Below are positions 23,591-32,969 of a stretch of DNA of 64,000 bases, piece after piece (position 1 is the first letter of the stretch; each line of letters opens with the position of its first letter). Made by a program: the position numbers and the translations under genes. The stretch spans positions 62,001 to 126,000 of the forward strand of contig NZ_JAQSDA010000020.1 of assembly GCF_029945685.1 (NCBI RefSeq), given 5' to 3'. The notes below the pieces were generated by a model. That model did no database searches. It saw only the letters and a list, made by a program, of their open reading frames with translations, and had not been told where the DNA came from. The DNA is from Polaromonas sp. Its GTDB lineage: Bacteria > Pseudomonadota > Gammaproteobacteria > Burkholderiales > Burkholderiaceae_C.

Positions 23591-24384
23591 GCCAGAACAC
23601 CCGAAAAAAGCCGCTCGAAGTTGCGGCTGGTGGCCTCGGCAACGGCCTCGACCGGCATCTGCCGGATCTCGGCGACCTGCCTGGCCACATAAGGAACATA
23701 GGACGGGTTGTTGGTTTTGCCGCGGTAAGGCATGGGCGCCAGGTAGGGGCTGTCGGTCTCGATCAGGGTGCGGTCCAGTGGCACAAAACGGGCCACTTCG
23801 CGCAGGTCGGCGGCGTTCTTGAAGGTCAGGATGCCGGAAAACGAGATGTAGAAGCCCAGGTCCAGCGCGGCGCGGGCCACCTCGGCGGTTTCGGTGAAGC
23901 AGTGAAACACCCCGCCGGCCCGCCCTGCTCCGTCGGCGGTTTCGCCCTCTTCCTTCAGGATGGCCAGCGTGTCGTTTGATGCGCTGCGGGTGTGGATCAC
24001 CAGCGGCTTTCGGGTCTGACGGGCGGCGCGGATGTGGGTTCGAAAGCGTTCGCGTTGCCAGTGCATGTCGGCGATGCTGCGTTCGCCCAAGCGGTAGTAA
24101 TCCAGTCCGGTTTCGCCAATGGCCACCACCTTGGGCAAGGCGGCACGTTGCACCAGGTCGTCCAGGGTCGGCTCGGTCACACCTTCGTTGTCGGGGTGGA
24201 CGCCGACGCTGCACCAGAAGTTGTCATAGGTGGTGGCCAGCGCATGAACCGTCCCGAACTCTTCGAGCGTGGTGCAGATGCACAGCGCGCGGTCCACCTG
24301 GGCCTGCGCCATGGCTTCGCGTATCTGCGGCAACTGGGCCTGGAGCTCGGGAAAACTCAGGTGGCAATGGGAGTCGGTGAACAT
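23587..24384 (-). CDS. tatD: TatD-family metal-dependent DNase
   Basis: A 265-aa TIM-barrel hydrolase. It has the TatD metal ligands FTDSHCHL at the N-terminus, [10 protein letters not shown] (about 92), LVIHTRSA (about 130), VFHCFTE (about 160) and [10 protein letters not shown] (about 213). TatD enzymes are Mg-dependent 3'-5' exonucleases linked to DNA repair and degradation. It lies in the holB-PilZ-tatD order common in betaproteobacteria. Confidence 0.92.
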   Translation of the reverse strand: MFTDSHCHLSFPELQAQLPQIREAMAQAQVDRALCICTTLEEFGTVHALATTYDNFWCSVGVHPDNEGVTEPTLDDLVQRAALPKVVAIGETGLDYYRLGERSIADMHWQRERFRTHIRAARQTRKPLVIHTRSASNDTLAILKEEGETADGAGRAGGVFHCFTETAEVARAALDLGFYISFSGILTFKNAADLREVARFVPLDRTLIETDSPYLAPMPYRGKTNNPSYVPYVARQVAEIRQMPVEAVAEATSRNFERLFSGVLA

Positions 24385-24400
24385 CGGCAGGGCATTTTCA

Positions 24401-24454
24401 GTATCAAAAATGGCTGTAGCCCATGCTGGATGGGCGCAGACAGCTATAAAAAAA
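24401..24454. repeat. Short interspersed repeat, family A
   Basis: ATCAAAAATGGCTGTAGCCC ... GGGCGCAGACAGCTATAAAA. The family consensus by eye is TGCTAT..AAA..ATAGCTG, then .GCGC and a variable middle, then GGGCT/GCGCT and TTTGA/AAAA. It fills most of the tatD-PilZ gap. Related copies occur at 28348, 34426, 35247, 40461 and 49104. Confidence 0.6.
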
Positions 24455-24493
24455 AGAAGCGGGCCCGCAGTGGACCTGCAAGGGCCTGGTGCA

Positions 24494-24898
24494 CTAGATC
24501 GTCTGCGTGGGACGGTCGGAGGCCAGGTGGGCGCCGAGGATTTCCTCGATCTTGATCTTCAGCAGGCGGGACTTTTCGTCGTTGGGAAAACGCACGCCCA
24601 CACCCTGGGTGCGGTTGCCGGAAGCCCGCGCAGGAGTGACCCAGGCCACTTTTCCGGCCACCGGATAGCGCTGCGTGTCTTCGGGCAAGGTCATCAGCAC
24701 ATACACGTCGTCGCCGAGTTTGTAGTCCCGTGCCGAAGGGATGAACACGCCGCCTTCGGCGAACAGCGGGATATAGGCGGCGTAGAGCGCGGCTTTTTCG
24801 CGAATGGCCAGCTGGATGACACTGGGCCGGGCTGCGCTGGAACTGGTGGCGGTGGCACCGGCGGCACCGGGAGAACCAGCAGGAGGCGTTGTACTCAT
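24494..24898 (-). CDS. PilZ-domain protein
   Basis: 134 aa. A Ser/Ala/Gly/Pro-rich leader (1-25) precedes a PilZ beta-barrel (FAEGGVFIPS, YVLMTLPEDTQRYPVAGKVA and GNRTQGVGVRFP). The classical c-di-GMP motif RxxxR is not clear, so it may be a type IV pilus-type PilZ that binds no ligand. Its place beside holB and tmk is typical of pilZ in this group. Confidence 0.85.
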   Translation of the reverse strand: MSTTPPAGSPGAAGATATSSSAARPSVIQLAIREKAALYAAYIPLFAEGGVFIPSARDYKLGDDVYVLMTLPEDTQRYPVAGKVAWVTPARASGNRTQGVGVRFPNDEKSRLLKIKIEEILGAHLASDRPTQTI

Positions 24899-24947
24899 GG
24901 GCCTAGTTTATCGGGTTGACCGCCGGACTGTCAGCAAGAAACGGCGC

Positions 24948-26048
24948 TTATTTTGAATTGAGTGCCAGCTGTGCGCGGCTGACCAGGGCTTCGAGCATCA
25001 GCCCGGGGTTGTAGGGGTGTTCCACGGTACGGGCCGTGGCGGCCAGTTCCTTGGCCCAGGCGCTCAACGCGGCAAAACCGGGGCCAACACCTGTGCCAGC
25101 CGCGCCCGCCGCACCGGGTTTGCCGGCAGGCTGCACCGGCAAGTCAGCGTGGCGAAAAAACCGCGGTTCGGCGCCGGCCCGGGTGGCCAGCATGTCGTGG
25201 CAGAGCTTCTGCAGCGCGTCAACGGCCTGGGCCGGCCCGAAGTCGCTGAGCGCCCCGACCTCGCCCCGGGCCATGGCTTTGGGCAGGGCCTGCCAGTGCT
25301 GGGCGATGGCGCTGCTCGGTCCGGCCTGCGCGCGTTCCAGCGCGTCGGCGGGCCGGCCGCCGGCGGCGGCCAGCAGCGTGTGGAGGTCGGCAGCGGCCGG
25401 CAGTTTGCCGGCCTTGCCTTCCGGCCCGGCCCGCTCGGCCAGCCAGGCCAGCGCCTGGTCGAAATCCGGCCAGTGCATGGTGTGGCCCTGGCAGCGGCTG
25501 CGGATGGTGGGGAGCAACTGGTGCGCGGCCTCGGTGGCGAGGATGAACTGCACCGCCCCGGGCGGCTCTTCCAGCGTCTTGAGCAGCGTGTTGGTGGTGA
25601 TCGCGTTCATGCGTTCGGCCGGATAGACCAGCACCACCTTGGTGTTGCCGCGCGAACGCGTGAACTGCGTGAAGGTCACCGCCTCGCGTGCCGCGTCGAC
25701 CTTGATCTCCTTGCTGGGCTTGCGTTTCTTGCTGTCCAGGTCGTCCTGGGTTTTTTCGTCCAGCGGCCAGCCGAGGCTCAAGGAAAGGGTTTCAGGCATC
25801 AGCATGCAGAGGTCGGCATGGGTGTGGACGTCGACCGCATGACAGCTGCCGCACACGCCGCAGGCGCCCTGCGCCGTGGGTTGCTCGCACAGCCAGGCCC
25901 GCGCCAGCGCCAGCGCCAGGTCGAACTGGCCCAGCCCGGACGGACCGCTGAGCAGCCAGGCATGGCCGCGCTGGGCCAGCAGGGTTTCCAGCTGGGTCTG
26001 CAGCCAGGGAGCCAGGGGCGGGCTGGGTGCGGTGGAATCGCTGGTCAT
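24948..26048 (-). CDS. holB: DNA polymerase III subunit delta'
   Basis: A 366-aa clamp-loader subunit. It has a Walker-type region SGPSGLGQFDLALALARA (about 30-48), a zinc-binding CGVCGSCHAV segment (about 64-73), a sensor-like stretch NTLLKTLEEPPGAVQFILAT and QLLPTIRSRCQ. ATG 26048 overlaps the tmk stop as ATGA; longer starts would lie within tmk. It loads the beta clamp as part of the replisome. Confidence 0.93.
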   Translation of the reverse strand: MTSDSTAPSPPLAPWLQTQLETLLAQRGHAWLLSGPSGLGQFDLALALARAWLCEQPTAQGACGVCGSCHAVDVHTHADLCMLMPETLSLSLGWPLDEKTQDDLDSKKRKPSKEIKVDAAREAVTFTQFTRSRGNTKVVLVYPAERMNAITTNTLLKTLEEPPGAVQFILATEAAHQLLPTIRSRCQGHTMHWPDFDQALAWLAERAGPEGKAGKLPAAADLHTLLAAAGGRPADALERAQAGPSSAIAQHWQALPKAMARGEVGALSDFGPAQAVDALQKLCHDMLATRAGAEPRFFRHADLPVQPAGKPGAAGAAGTGVGPGFAALSAWAKELAATARTVEHPYNPGLMLEALVSRAQLALNSK

Positions 26049-26731
26049 CAGAGCCAGCCCTTGCCGGTAAACACACTGTGCACCGACTGCCACACGGCCT
26101 CGCGTGTCTGGCCGGCGTCGATACGGGCAAAACGCCCGGGGTCGGCGGCCATGCGGTCGGCGTAGCCCTGGACCACCCGGCGGAAAAACGCCACCGGCTG
26201 GGCTTCGAACCGGTCGGGCACGCGGGCGCCGGTCAGGCGCCGGGCGGCTTCTTCGGGCGGCAGGTCGAACCAGACCGTCAGGTCGGGCTGGACCATCGGC
26301 GCAGGCTCTTCCTTTGGGCCGAGTTCAAGAACAAAATCACGCCCCAGCCCCCGTGCATCCTGCGCCCACAGCTCCAGTTTTGATAGCACATCCAAGTCGA
26401 AGCCGCGTCCGCCGCCCTGGTAGGCAAAGGTCGCGTCGGTGAAGCGGTCGCACAGCACCACATCACCGCGTGCCAGTGCCGGGACGATCACGGTCGTCAA
26501 GTGGTCGCGCCGCGCCGCAAAAATCAGCAGGGCTTCGGTCAGCGGGTCCATCACATCGTTGAGGATCAGGGCGCGCAGCTTCTCGGCCAGTGGCGTGCCG
26601 CCGGGCTCGCGGCTCAGGGTCACGGCCCTGCCCTGCGCCTTGAAGGCCTCGGCCAGCGCGCTGATGTGCGTGGATTTGCCCGCGCCGTCTATGCCTTCGA
26701 AGCTGATGAACAGGCCCGCAGCGACAGTCAC
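26048..26731 (-). CDS. tmk: Thymidylate kinase
   Basis: 227 aa. It has the P-loop [12 protein letters not shown] (about 10-21), the DR(F/Y) motif in [20 protein letters not shown] (about 95-114), a [14 protein letters not shown] region (SREPGGTPL) and a lid segment. It phosphorylates dTMP to dTDP with ATP. It is coupled to holB by the 4-base overlap. Between it and mltG lies a GC-rich repeat. Confidence 0.95.
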   Translation of the reverse strand: MTVAAGLFISFEGIDGAGKSTHISALAEAFKAQGRAVTLSREPGGTPLAEKLRALILNDVMDPLTEALLIFAARRDHLTTVIVPALARGDVVLCDRFTDATFAYQGGGRGFDLDVLSKLELWAQDARGLGRDFVLELGPKEEPAPMVQPDLTVWFDLPPEEAARRLTGARVPDRFEAQPVAFFRRVVQGYADRMAADPGRFARIDAGQTREAVWQSVHSVFTGKGWL

Positions 26732-26751
26732 AGGCGTACCTCTTTTTCAGC

Positions 26752-26905
26752 CGGGGCTGCGGAACCGGCTTTGCCGGGCCGCAGGTGCAGCGACGACACG
26801 TCGGTGCGGCGCGTGGGGGCCATCGAATTTTCCGACGGGCCGCCCCTAGGAAAATTAGCCCCCTCGGGGGGCAGCGACGACACGTCAGTGCGGAGCGTGG
26901 GGGCC
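26752..26905. repeat. GC-rich interspersed repeat, family B (double unit)
   Basis: Two related units in tandem. Shared blocks are GGAACCGGCTTTGCCGGGCC, GCAGCGACGACACGTC and GCG(C/G)AGCGTGGGGGC, with CCCCCTCGGGGGGC as a strong palindrome. It occupies the whole gap from the tmk start region to the mltG stop. Similar copies are at 47608-47705 (inside a gene) and 58171-58258. Confidence 0.65.
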
Positions 26906-26906
26906 A

Positions 26907-27914
26907 TTACTGATTTCGTTGGAACTTGTTGACGGCACGGTTGTGCTCGTCCAGCGTGCTGCTGAAATGGCTGGTGCCGTCGCCGCGCGCCACAAAATAC
27001 AGGGCCTTGGTCTGGGCCGGCTGCACCGCGGCCAGCAGGGCGGCCTTGCCGGGCATGGCAATCGGTGTGGGCGGCAGGCCGGGGCGGGTGTAGGTGTTGT
27101 ACGGGGTGTCGGCCAGCAGATCGCGCTTGCGCAGATTGCCATTGAACTGCTCGCCCATGCCGTAAATCACCGTCGGGTCGGTCTGCAGCAACATGCCGAC
27201 GCGCAGGCGGTTGCTGAACACCCCGCCGATCTCCGGCCGGTCCGAGGGTTTGCCGGTTTCCTTTTCGACAATGCTGGCCAGGATCAGGGCTTCATCGGGC
27301 GTTTTCAGGGGCGTGTCCGCGCTGCGCAGGGCCCAGGCCGCTTCCAGGCGTTTGTCCATCGCGCGGGCCGCGCGTTTGAGGACCGCCAGGTCGCTCGAGC
27401 CCTTGGCATAGGTGTAGGTGTCGGGGAAAAACCGGCCCTCGGGATGCACGCCCGGCTTGCCCAGCTGCGCCATGATGGCTTGCCCGTCCAGCCCCTGGGT
27501 GTCAGGCTTGAGGGCTTCTGCCTTTTGCAGGGCGGCACGCACCTGGCGAAAGGTCCAGCCCTCGACCAGGGTCACGCTTTTGAGGCTTTCCTCGCCGCGC
27601 ACCAGCATGCTCAGCAGCGTGCGCGGCGTGGTGCCCGGCGTGATCTCGTAACTGCCGGCCTTGATCTGGCGCGCCTGGCCCGAGAGGCGAAACCAGGCAT
27701 ACAGCAACACCGGCTGCACCTCGGCACCGCTGGCCGCCACGACCTCGGCCACGCGCTGGGCGGGGGTGCCGGGCTCGATCTCCAGGTCCAGCACCTGGCT
27801 GCCGGGCTGCAGCTTCAGGGTCAGCGGTTCGTGCAGCCACCAGCCGACGGCACCAAAGACCACCAGACCGGCGAGAAACGCCAACACGAGCAAACTCATC
27901 AAGAAACGACGCAC
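26907..27914 (-). CDS. mltG: Endolytic murein transglycosylase
   Basis: A 335-aa YceG/MltG protein. An N-terminal membrane anchor (about 6-28) is followed by a LysM-like region. The catalytic domain shows ALILASIVEKETGKPSDRPE, with the catalytic Glu, and LQTDPTVIYGMGEQFNG, then NTYTRPGLPPTPIAMPG. It cuts nascent glycan strands in the periplasm and ends their growth. It is probably co-transcribed with tmk and holB. It is divergent from ygfZ, with 47 bases between. Confidence 0.95.
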   Translation of the reverse strand: MRRFLMSLLVLAFLAGLVVFGAVGWWLHEPLTLKLQPGSQVLDLEIEPGTPAQRVAEVVAASGAEVQPVLLYAWFRLSGQARQIKAGSYEITPGTTPRTLLSMLVRGEESLKSVTLVEGWTFRQVRAALQKAEALKPDTQGLDGQAIMAQLGKPGVHPEGRFFPDTYTYAKGSSDLAVLKRAARAMDKRLEAAWALRSADTPLKTPDEALILASIVEKETGKPSDRPEIGGVFSNRLRVGMLLQTDPTVIYGMGEQFNGNLRKRDLLADTPYNTYTRPGLPPTPIAMPGKAALLAAVQPAQTKALYFVARGDGTSHFSSTLDEHNRAVNKFQRNQ

Positions 27915-27961
27915 AACCCTGTTACCTTCCAGAAAACGACTGGTCTATGATAATTCAGCCC

Positions 27962-28939
27962 ATGTTGACCTTCCCTTCCGATTCCCCTCCTTCCCCTGCT
28001 GCTTCACTGCCATGGACCACCTTGCCGTCCGGCGTTGCCGAGCTGACGCACCTGGGCCTGATCCGGGTCGCCGGTGAAGAGGCCGCCAAATTCCTCCAGG
28101 GCCAGCTGACGCAGGACGTGGCGCTGCTGGGCCTGTCCGAAGCGCGCCTGGCCGCGTTCTGCAATGCCAAGGGCCGCATGCAGGCCAGCTTCATTGTTTT
28201 CAAACGCAGCGAAGGCGAGATCCTGCTGGTCTGCAGCCGCGACATTCTGGCCGCCACCCTCAAGCGCCTGTCCATGTTTGTGCTGCGTGCCAAAGCCAGA
28301 CTGAGCGACGCGACCGCGGACTACACCCTCTGCGGACTGGCTGGTGGTGCTATCGAAACCATAGCTGTTGACGCACATCCCGCCTGGGCAAAGCTCAATT
28401 TTGATGCTGCAAACCTGGTGTTTCTGTATCCCGGCGCCGGCCAGCCGCGCGCCTTGTGGTGTGCACCGGCCGGCACGCCGGTGCCAGCCGGTGAGGCGTT
28501 GTCGCTGGCGCACTGGCACTGGCTCGAGGTGCAGTCCGGCATCGCCATGATCACGCAGCCGATTTTCGAAGCCTTTGTGCCGCAGATGCTCAACTACGAG
28601 TCGGTCGGCGGCGTGAGTTTCAAGAAAGGCTGTTACCCCGGCCAGGAAATCGTGGCGCGCAGCCAGTTTCGCGGCACGCTCAAACGCCGCGCCCATGTGG
28701 CGCACACCAATGGCACACCGCAGGTCGGCCAGGAGGTGTTCCATGCCGCCGACTCAGAACAACCTTGCGGCCTGGTGGCCGCCTGCGCACCCCACCCGGC
28801 GGCAGGTTTTGATCTGATCGTGTCCCTGCAGACCGCGGCGGCAGCCGATGCCGCCGGCGGCCGGCTGACCCTGGGCAGTGCCAGCGGTCCTGCCCTGGCG
28901 CTGCTGCCCCTGCCCTATGCTTTGCTTGAAGATATCTGA
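27962..28939 (+). CDS. ygfZ: tRNA-modifying / Fe-S cluster repair protein YgfZ
   Basis: A 325-aa GcvT-like folate-binding protein. It has the diagnostic FKKGCYPGQEIVARSQFRG loop with the conserved Cys (about 222), plus LIRVAGEEAAKFLQGQLTQD near the N-terminus. YgfZ supports Fe-S enzymes such as MiaB. The start chosen is ATG 27962; ATG 27947 would add five residues. Residues about 129-149 are encoded by a family-A repeat and look like an added surface loop. Confidence 0.9.
   Translation: MLTFPSDSPPSPAASLPWTTLPSGVAELTHLGLIRVAGEEAAKFLQGQLTQDVALLGLSEARLAAFCNAKGRMQASFIVFKRSEGEILLVCSRDILAATLKRLSMFVLRAKARLSDATADYTLCGLAGGAIETIAVDAHPAWAKLNFDAANLVFLYPGAGQPRALWCAPAGTPVPAGEALSLAHWHWLEVQSGIAMITQPIFEAFVPQMLNYESVGGVSFKKGCYPGQEIVARSQFRGTLKRRAHVAHTNGTPQVGQEVFHAADSEQPCGLVAACAPHPAAGFDLIVSLQTAAAADAAGGRLTLGSASGPALALLPLPYALLEDI
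28348..28407. repeat. Family-A repeat inside ygfZ
   Basis: TGCTATCGAAACCATAGCTG followed by TTGACGCAC...CAAAGCTCAATTTTGATG keeps the family order, yet is read through in frame as part of YgfZ. Confidence 0.55.
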
Positions 28940-28948
28940 CACCAAGCG

Positions 28949-29809
28949 ATGTGCCTGATCGCCTTTGCCATTGGCGCCTCGCAGCGCTGGCCGCTGGTGA
29001 TCGCCGCCAACCGCGATGAATTCCTGAACCGGCCCACGGCGCCGCTGGCGCGCTGGACCACCGATGCTGGCCAGGAAGTGATCTCCGGGCGTGACCTGCG
29101 CGCCGGCGGAACCTGGCTGGGCCTGAGTCCCGGCGGGCGGGTGGCGATGCTGACCAATGTGCGCGAGCCGCACCCGGTCGCCGGCGAACGCTCCCGCGGT
29201 GAGCTGGTCATGCGCTGGCTGGAAGGCCAGATGGATGCCGGCGGGTTCATGGCGCAGACTGACAGCGCGGCCTATGGCGCCTTCAACCTGGTGCTCGGTG
29301 ATTTCCAGTCGTCCGCCTGGCACTGGCTCAGCAATCAGACCGACCCAGACGCCGGCCCGATCCGGGGCTGGCAATCGTGCGCGCTCAAGCCCGGCGTGTA
29401 TGGCCTGTCCAACGGCGCGCTGGACACGCCCTGGCCCAAAACCCGCGCGCTGAAAGCCGCGCTGCGCAACGCGCTGGATGCGGACCGACAGGAGGACCTG
29501 CAGGCCGGGCTCTGGTCCGCCCTGCAGGACAGGCAGCGCCCCGGCGACGCCCAGCTGCCGCGTACCGGTGTGCCGTTGGCGCTGGAACGCGCGCTCTCCA
29601 GTGTGTTTGTCGATTTTCCCGAACATGCTTATGGAACGCGCAGCAGCACGGTGCTGGTAGCGCGGGCCGGGGAACGTGCGTCTACGGAGGTCACGTGGGA
29701 CATCGAGATCGATGAAGTCACCCACACCCACGACGTCCGGCATGGCGCGCTGCGGGGCAGCGACAAACGCTGCCAGCTCATCTGGCAACAGGGCCGGGCC
29801 CCGCTGTAA
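28949..29809 (+). CDS. NRDE / TANGO2-like family protein
   Basis: A 286-aa protein starting MCLIAFAIGASQRWPLVIAA, then NRDEFLNRPTAPL: the Cys2 start and NRDE signature of the NRDE/TANGO2 family (Ntn-hydrolase-like). A later part RSSTVLVARAGERAS is also typical. The biochemical role is unsettled; links to heme or lipid trafficking are reported for eukaryotic members. It follows ygfZ by nine bases and is likely co-transcribed. Confidence 0.88.
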   Translation: MCLIAFAIGASQRWPLVIAANRDEFLNRPTAPLARWTTDAGQEVISGRDLRAGGTWLGLSPGGRVAMLTNVREPHPVAGERSRGELVMRWLEGQMDAGGFMAQTDSAAYGAFNLVLGDFQSSAWHWLSNQTDPDAGPIRGWQSCALKPGVYGLSNGALDTPWPKTRALKAALRNALDADRQEDLQAGLWSALQDRQRPGDAQLPRTGVPLALERALSSVFVDFPEHAYGTRSSTVLVARAGERASTEVTWDIEIDEVTHTHDVRHGALRGSDKRCQLIWQQGRAPL

Positions 29810-29827
29810 ATTCAGACGGCGGTTTTT

Positions 29828-30685
29828 CTAAAGCGGCTTGACCATCTCGATGTGGGCAATCGCCACCTCATCGAAAGGCTCGCCGCGTGGCGTGAAACCC
29901 ATGCGGCTGTAAAAACCTTCGGCGCTGCGCTGGGCGTGCAGCAATACCTCGGTGTCGCCACGTAGCCGGGCCTGGGCCATCAGGGCGTGCAACAGGTCGC
30001 GCCCCAGGCGCGTGCCGCGCAGCACCCGGCTCACCGCCATGCGACCGATTTTTCCGGTGCCGGGGGCGTGTTGCAGCAGCCGGCCGGTGGCCACCGGCTG
30101 GCCCAGGCCGTTGTAGGCCACGGCGTGCACGGCGCTGTGGTCGGCTTCGTCCCACTCCATCTCCAGCGGAATGCCCTGCTCTTCGATGAACACTTCGGAG
30201 CGAATGGCACCCGCATGGGGGCCGAGTTCGGCCCAGGAGCCGAGCTTGAGCGACACCATGGGCTCGCCGGCTTCATAGGCAGTCAGAATGCGGCGCAAGC
30301 CGTCGGGCACCGGCCGGGAGGTTTGCGTGACCGGGTCGGCAAACACATAGATCAACTCGCTGGTGATCAGCAACTGATCGCCACGGAAAATCGCGCCGGT
30401 GAACACCATCGACGAGGTGCCGATGCGCGAGCACTTCATGGCAACGTCGAGCTGGTCGTCGCAACGCGCCGAAGCATGGAATTCGACGGTGGCTTTCTTG
30501 ACATACAGCTCGCCGCCCAGCTGGTGCATGGCCTGTTCGTACGGCAGGGCCAGCGCACGCCAGTAGTCGGTGACCGCCGTGTCGAAGTACATCAGGTAGT
30601 GTGCGTTGAAGACAATCTTCTGCATGTCCACTTCGGCCCAGCGCACGCGCAGGCGGTGAAAAAATCGGAAGTCCTGTCGTTTCAT
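29828..30685 (-). CDS. Fusion of YbgC-type acyl-CoA thioesterase and GNAT acetyltransferase
   Basis: A 285-aa two-domain protein. Residues 1-135 are a 4HBT hotdog thioesterase (RVRWAEVDMQKIVFNAHYLM, with the YbgC/FadM Asp), and about 145-285 form a GNAT domain (MAVSRVLRGTRLGRDLLHAL, then the EGFYSRMGFTPRG acetyl-CoA tail). The two functions are normally separate proteins. The stop of the esterase gene upstream is 3 bases away, so they form an operon. The coupled chemistry is unknown. Confidence 0.85.
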   Translation of the reverse strand: MKRQDFRFFHRLRVRWAEVDMQKIVFNAHYLMYFDTAVTDYWRALALPYEQAMHQLGGELYVKKATVEFHASARCDDQLDVAMKCSRIGTSSMVFTGAIFRGDQLLITSELIYVFADPVTQTSRPVPDGLRRILTAYEAGEPMVSLKLGSWAELGPHAGAIRSEVFIEEQGIPLEMEWDEADHSAVHAVAYNGLGQPVATGRLLQHAPGTGKIGRMAVSRVLRGTRLGRDLLHALMAQARLRGDTEVLLHAQRSAEGFYSRMGFTPRGEPFDEVAIAHIEMVKPL

Positions 30686-30688
30686 GGG

Positions 30689-31648
30689 TCAGTCGCTTTC
30701 AGAAAAAGCACGGTGCAAGGCGCTGGCCGCGTCGGCATGGGCTTGCCGCGCCTCGGGAATCATGCGTCCCATCTTGATGAACTCGTGGGTGACGCCGCGA
30801 TAGATTTCAAGATCAACCGCCACGCCGGCGGTGCGCAGCTTGTCGGCGTACATCACACCTTCGTCGACCAGCGGGTCGCATTCGGCCAGGCCGACCCAGG
30901 CGGGGGCCACGCCGTCCACATCGGGCGTGTTCAGGGGCGCGAAACGCCAGTCCTCGCGGTCGGCCGGGCTGCGCACGTAGCGGCTGAAAAACCAGTTGAT
31001 CTCGCGCTCCTCGAGCACAAACCCGCGTGCAAACTGGCGGTGCGAGGCTGTGTCCTGGTGGGCCGAGCAGCCAGGGTAAAACAGCAGTTGCAGGGCCAGC
31101 GGCAGGCCGGCATCGCGGGCCAGCACCGCACACATCGCGGCCAGGGTGCCGCCGGCGCTGTCGCCACCCACCGCCATGCGGCTGCCGTCCAGACCGAGCC
31201 CGCCCGCATGGGTGGCCAGCCAGTGCAGCGCATCCTCAGCGTCATGGGCGGCCGTCGGAAACCTGTGCTCCGGGGCGAGCCGGTACTCCAGCGACACCAC
31301 CGCGCAACCGGCCAGGAGGCTGAGCTGGCGGCACAAAATGTCATGCGTCGCGATGCTGCCTATGGTGAACCCGCCGCCGTGGAAATACAGCAGCACCGGC
31401 AGCTTGTCGGTTGAAGGCGCGCACAGCCGGGCCGGCAAGCCATGGCCGTCGCGCGCCGGAAGGTGGAAGTCTTCGACCCGGGCCAAGGCAGGTTTGGGAA
31501 TTTCCAGCACGCCGGCGCCGGCCTCGTAGGCCACGCGGGCCTGGGTGGCGGTCAGCGTGTGAAACGCCGGGTGCCCTGCCCGCCCCATGCGGCTGATCAC
31601 GTCGCGCATGGCGGGCGTCAGCAGGGCGTGTGCTGCCTGTCCCCGCAT
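30689..31648 (-). CDS. Alpha/beta hydrolase, HSL-type esterase
   Basis: A 319-aa protein with the hormone-sensitive-lipase-family oxyanion motif YFHGGGFTIGS (about 87-97), nucleophile GGDSAGG (about 157-163), and late Asp and His (LAECDPLVDEG; GVTHEFI). Esterases of this group cleave short acyl esters. The start at 31648 is the family-consistent Met. Confidence 0.88.
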   Translation of the reverse strand: MRGQAAHALLTPAMRDVISRMGRAGHPAFHTLTATQARVAYEAGAGVLEIPKPALARVEDFHLPARDGHGLPARLCAPSTDKLPVLLYFHGGGFTIGSIATHDILCRQLSLLAGCAVVSLEYRLAPEHRFPTAAHDAEDALHWLATHAGGLGLDGSRMAVGGDSAGGTLAAMCAVLARDAGLPLALQLLFYPGCSAHQDTASHRQFARGFVLEEREINWFFSRYVRSPADREDWRFAPLNTPDVDGVAPAWVGLAECDPLVDEGVMYADKLRTAGVAVDLEIYRGVTHEFIKMGRMIPEARQAHADAASALHRAFSESD

Positions 31649-31818
31649 TTACCGGCCGGCCAGAAACATCGTCTGGGCGCCCGCTATCGCCAAAGTGACC
31701 ATCATCCGGGTATGCATGCAAGTCAAGAGAGTCTCCAGCCGGTAAAGTAGTGTGTTCAGGTTGGGGCAGGAATACGCCAACCGCCCAGCATCGTACAACG
31801 CCGAAAGACAAGCAAACC

Positions 31819-32955
31819 ATGGCCTTTATCTACTACGTGACACAGATCCAGTTCGACTACGGCGCGGTCAAGCTCCTCAAGCAGGAATGTGAACGTGTGA
31901 GCATCAGCCGGCCGCTGGTCATCACCGACGCCGGCGTCAAGGCGGCCGGCGTTCTGCAAAAAGCACTCGACGCCCTGCCCGGCATGACGGTGGCCGTGTT
32001 TGACCAGACGCCGTCCAACCCGACCGAGGCCGCCGTGCGCGCCGCAGCCGCCATGTACAAGGCCCAGGGCTGCGACGGCCTGATCGCCGTCGGCGGCGGC
32101 TCGGCGATCGACTGCGCCAAGGGCGTGGCGATTGCCGCCACCCACGAAGGCCCGCTCAAGACCTACGCCACCATCGAGGGCGGCTCGCTCAAGATCACCG
32201 ACCGCGCGGTGCCGCTGATTGCCGTGCCCACCACCAGCGGCACCGGCAGCGAGGTGGCGCGCGGCGCCATCATCATCCTGGACGACCACCGCAAGCTCGG
32301 TTTTCACTCCTGGCACATCGTTCCGAAAGCCGCGATCTGCGACCCCGAACTGACACTGGGCCTGCCGCCCCAACTGACGGCGGCCACCGGCATGGACGCG
32401 ATTGCGCACTGCATGGAAACGTTCATGGCGCCCGCCTTCAACCCGCCGGCTGACGGCATAGGCCTGGACGGCCTGCAGCGCGGCTGGGCCCACATCGAGC
32501 GCGCCACCAAAGACGGCAGCGACCGCGAAGCCCGGCTCAACATGATGAGCGCGTCCATGCAGGGTGCGATGGCCTTCCAGAAAGGCCTGGGCTGCGTGCA
32601 TTCGCTGAGCCACAGCCTGGGCGGCGTCGATCCGCGCCTGCACCACGGCTGCCTCAACGCGATGTTCCTGCCCGCGGTGATCCGCTTCAATGCGGGTGCC
32701 GAATCGATTCAGAGAGAAAAACGTCTGGAACGCATGGCCCACGCCATGGGGCTGGCCGCCGGCAGCGATGTGGCCGACGCGGTACGCGACATGAATGCCC
32801 GCCTCGGCCTGCCCACTGGCCTGGCCGCCATGGGCGTCACACGTGAGCAGTTCCCCGACATCATCAAGGGCGCGATGGCCGACCACTGTCACAAGACCAA
32901 TCCAAGGATTGCGACGGCTGAGGAGTATGCGGGGATGTTGGCTGATTCATTTTAA
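31819..32955 (+). CDS. Iron-containing alcohol dehydrogenase
   Basis: A 378-aa group III dehydrogenase. It has the nucleotide site GGGSAIDCAKGVAI (about 94-107), PTTSGTGSEVARGAI, and the iron ligands in ATGMDAIAHCMETFM and HSLSHSLGG...LHHGCLNA. It oxidises alcohols or reduces aldehydes with NAD(P). ATG 31819 is chosen; an upstream frame lacks family features. It is divergent from the esterase gene. Confidence 0.9.
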   Translation: MAFIYYVTQIQFDYGAVKLLKQECERVSISRPLVITDAGVKAAGVLQKALDALPGMTVAVFDQTPSNPTEAAVRAAAAMYKAQGCDGLIAVGGGSAIDCAKGVAIAATHEGPLKTYATIEGGSLKITDRAVPLIAVPTTSGTGSEVARGAIIILDDHRKLGFHSWHIVPKAAICDPELTLGLPPQLTAATGMDAIAHCMETFMAPAFNPPADGIGLDGLQRGWAHIERATKDGSDREARLNMMSASMQGAMAFQKGLGCVHSLSHSLGGVDPRLHHGCLNAMFLPAVIRFNAGAESIQREKRLERMAHAMGLAAGSDVADAVRDMNARLGLPTGLAAMGVTREQFPDIIKGAMADHCHKTNPRIATAEEYAGMLADSF

Positions 32956-32969
32956 TCAAGGTTCGCGTC

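Noticed and set aside
23591..24214. N-terminal extension of the ankyrin gene
   Set aside because: This part of the frame overlaps tatD and is Arg/His/Gly-rich without repeats; the signal peptide starts at ATG 23590.
25017..26165. 382-codon open frame opposite holB/tmk
   Set aside because: Antisense shadow; holB and tmk have full motifs on the minus strand.
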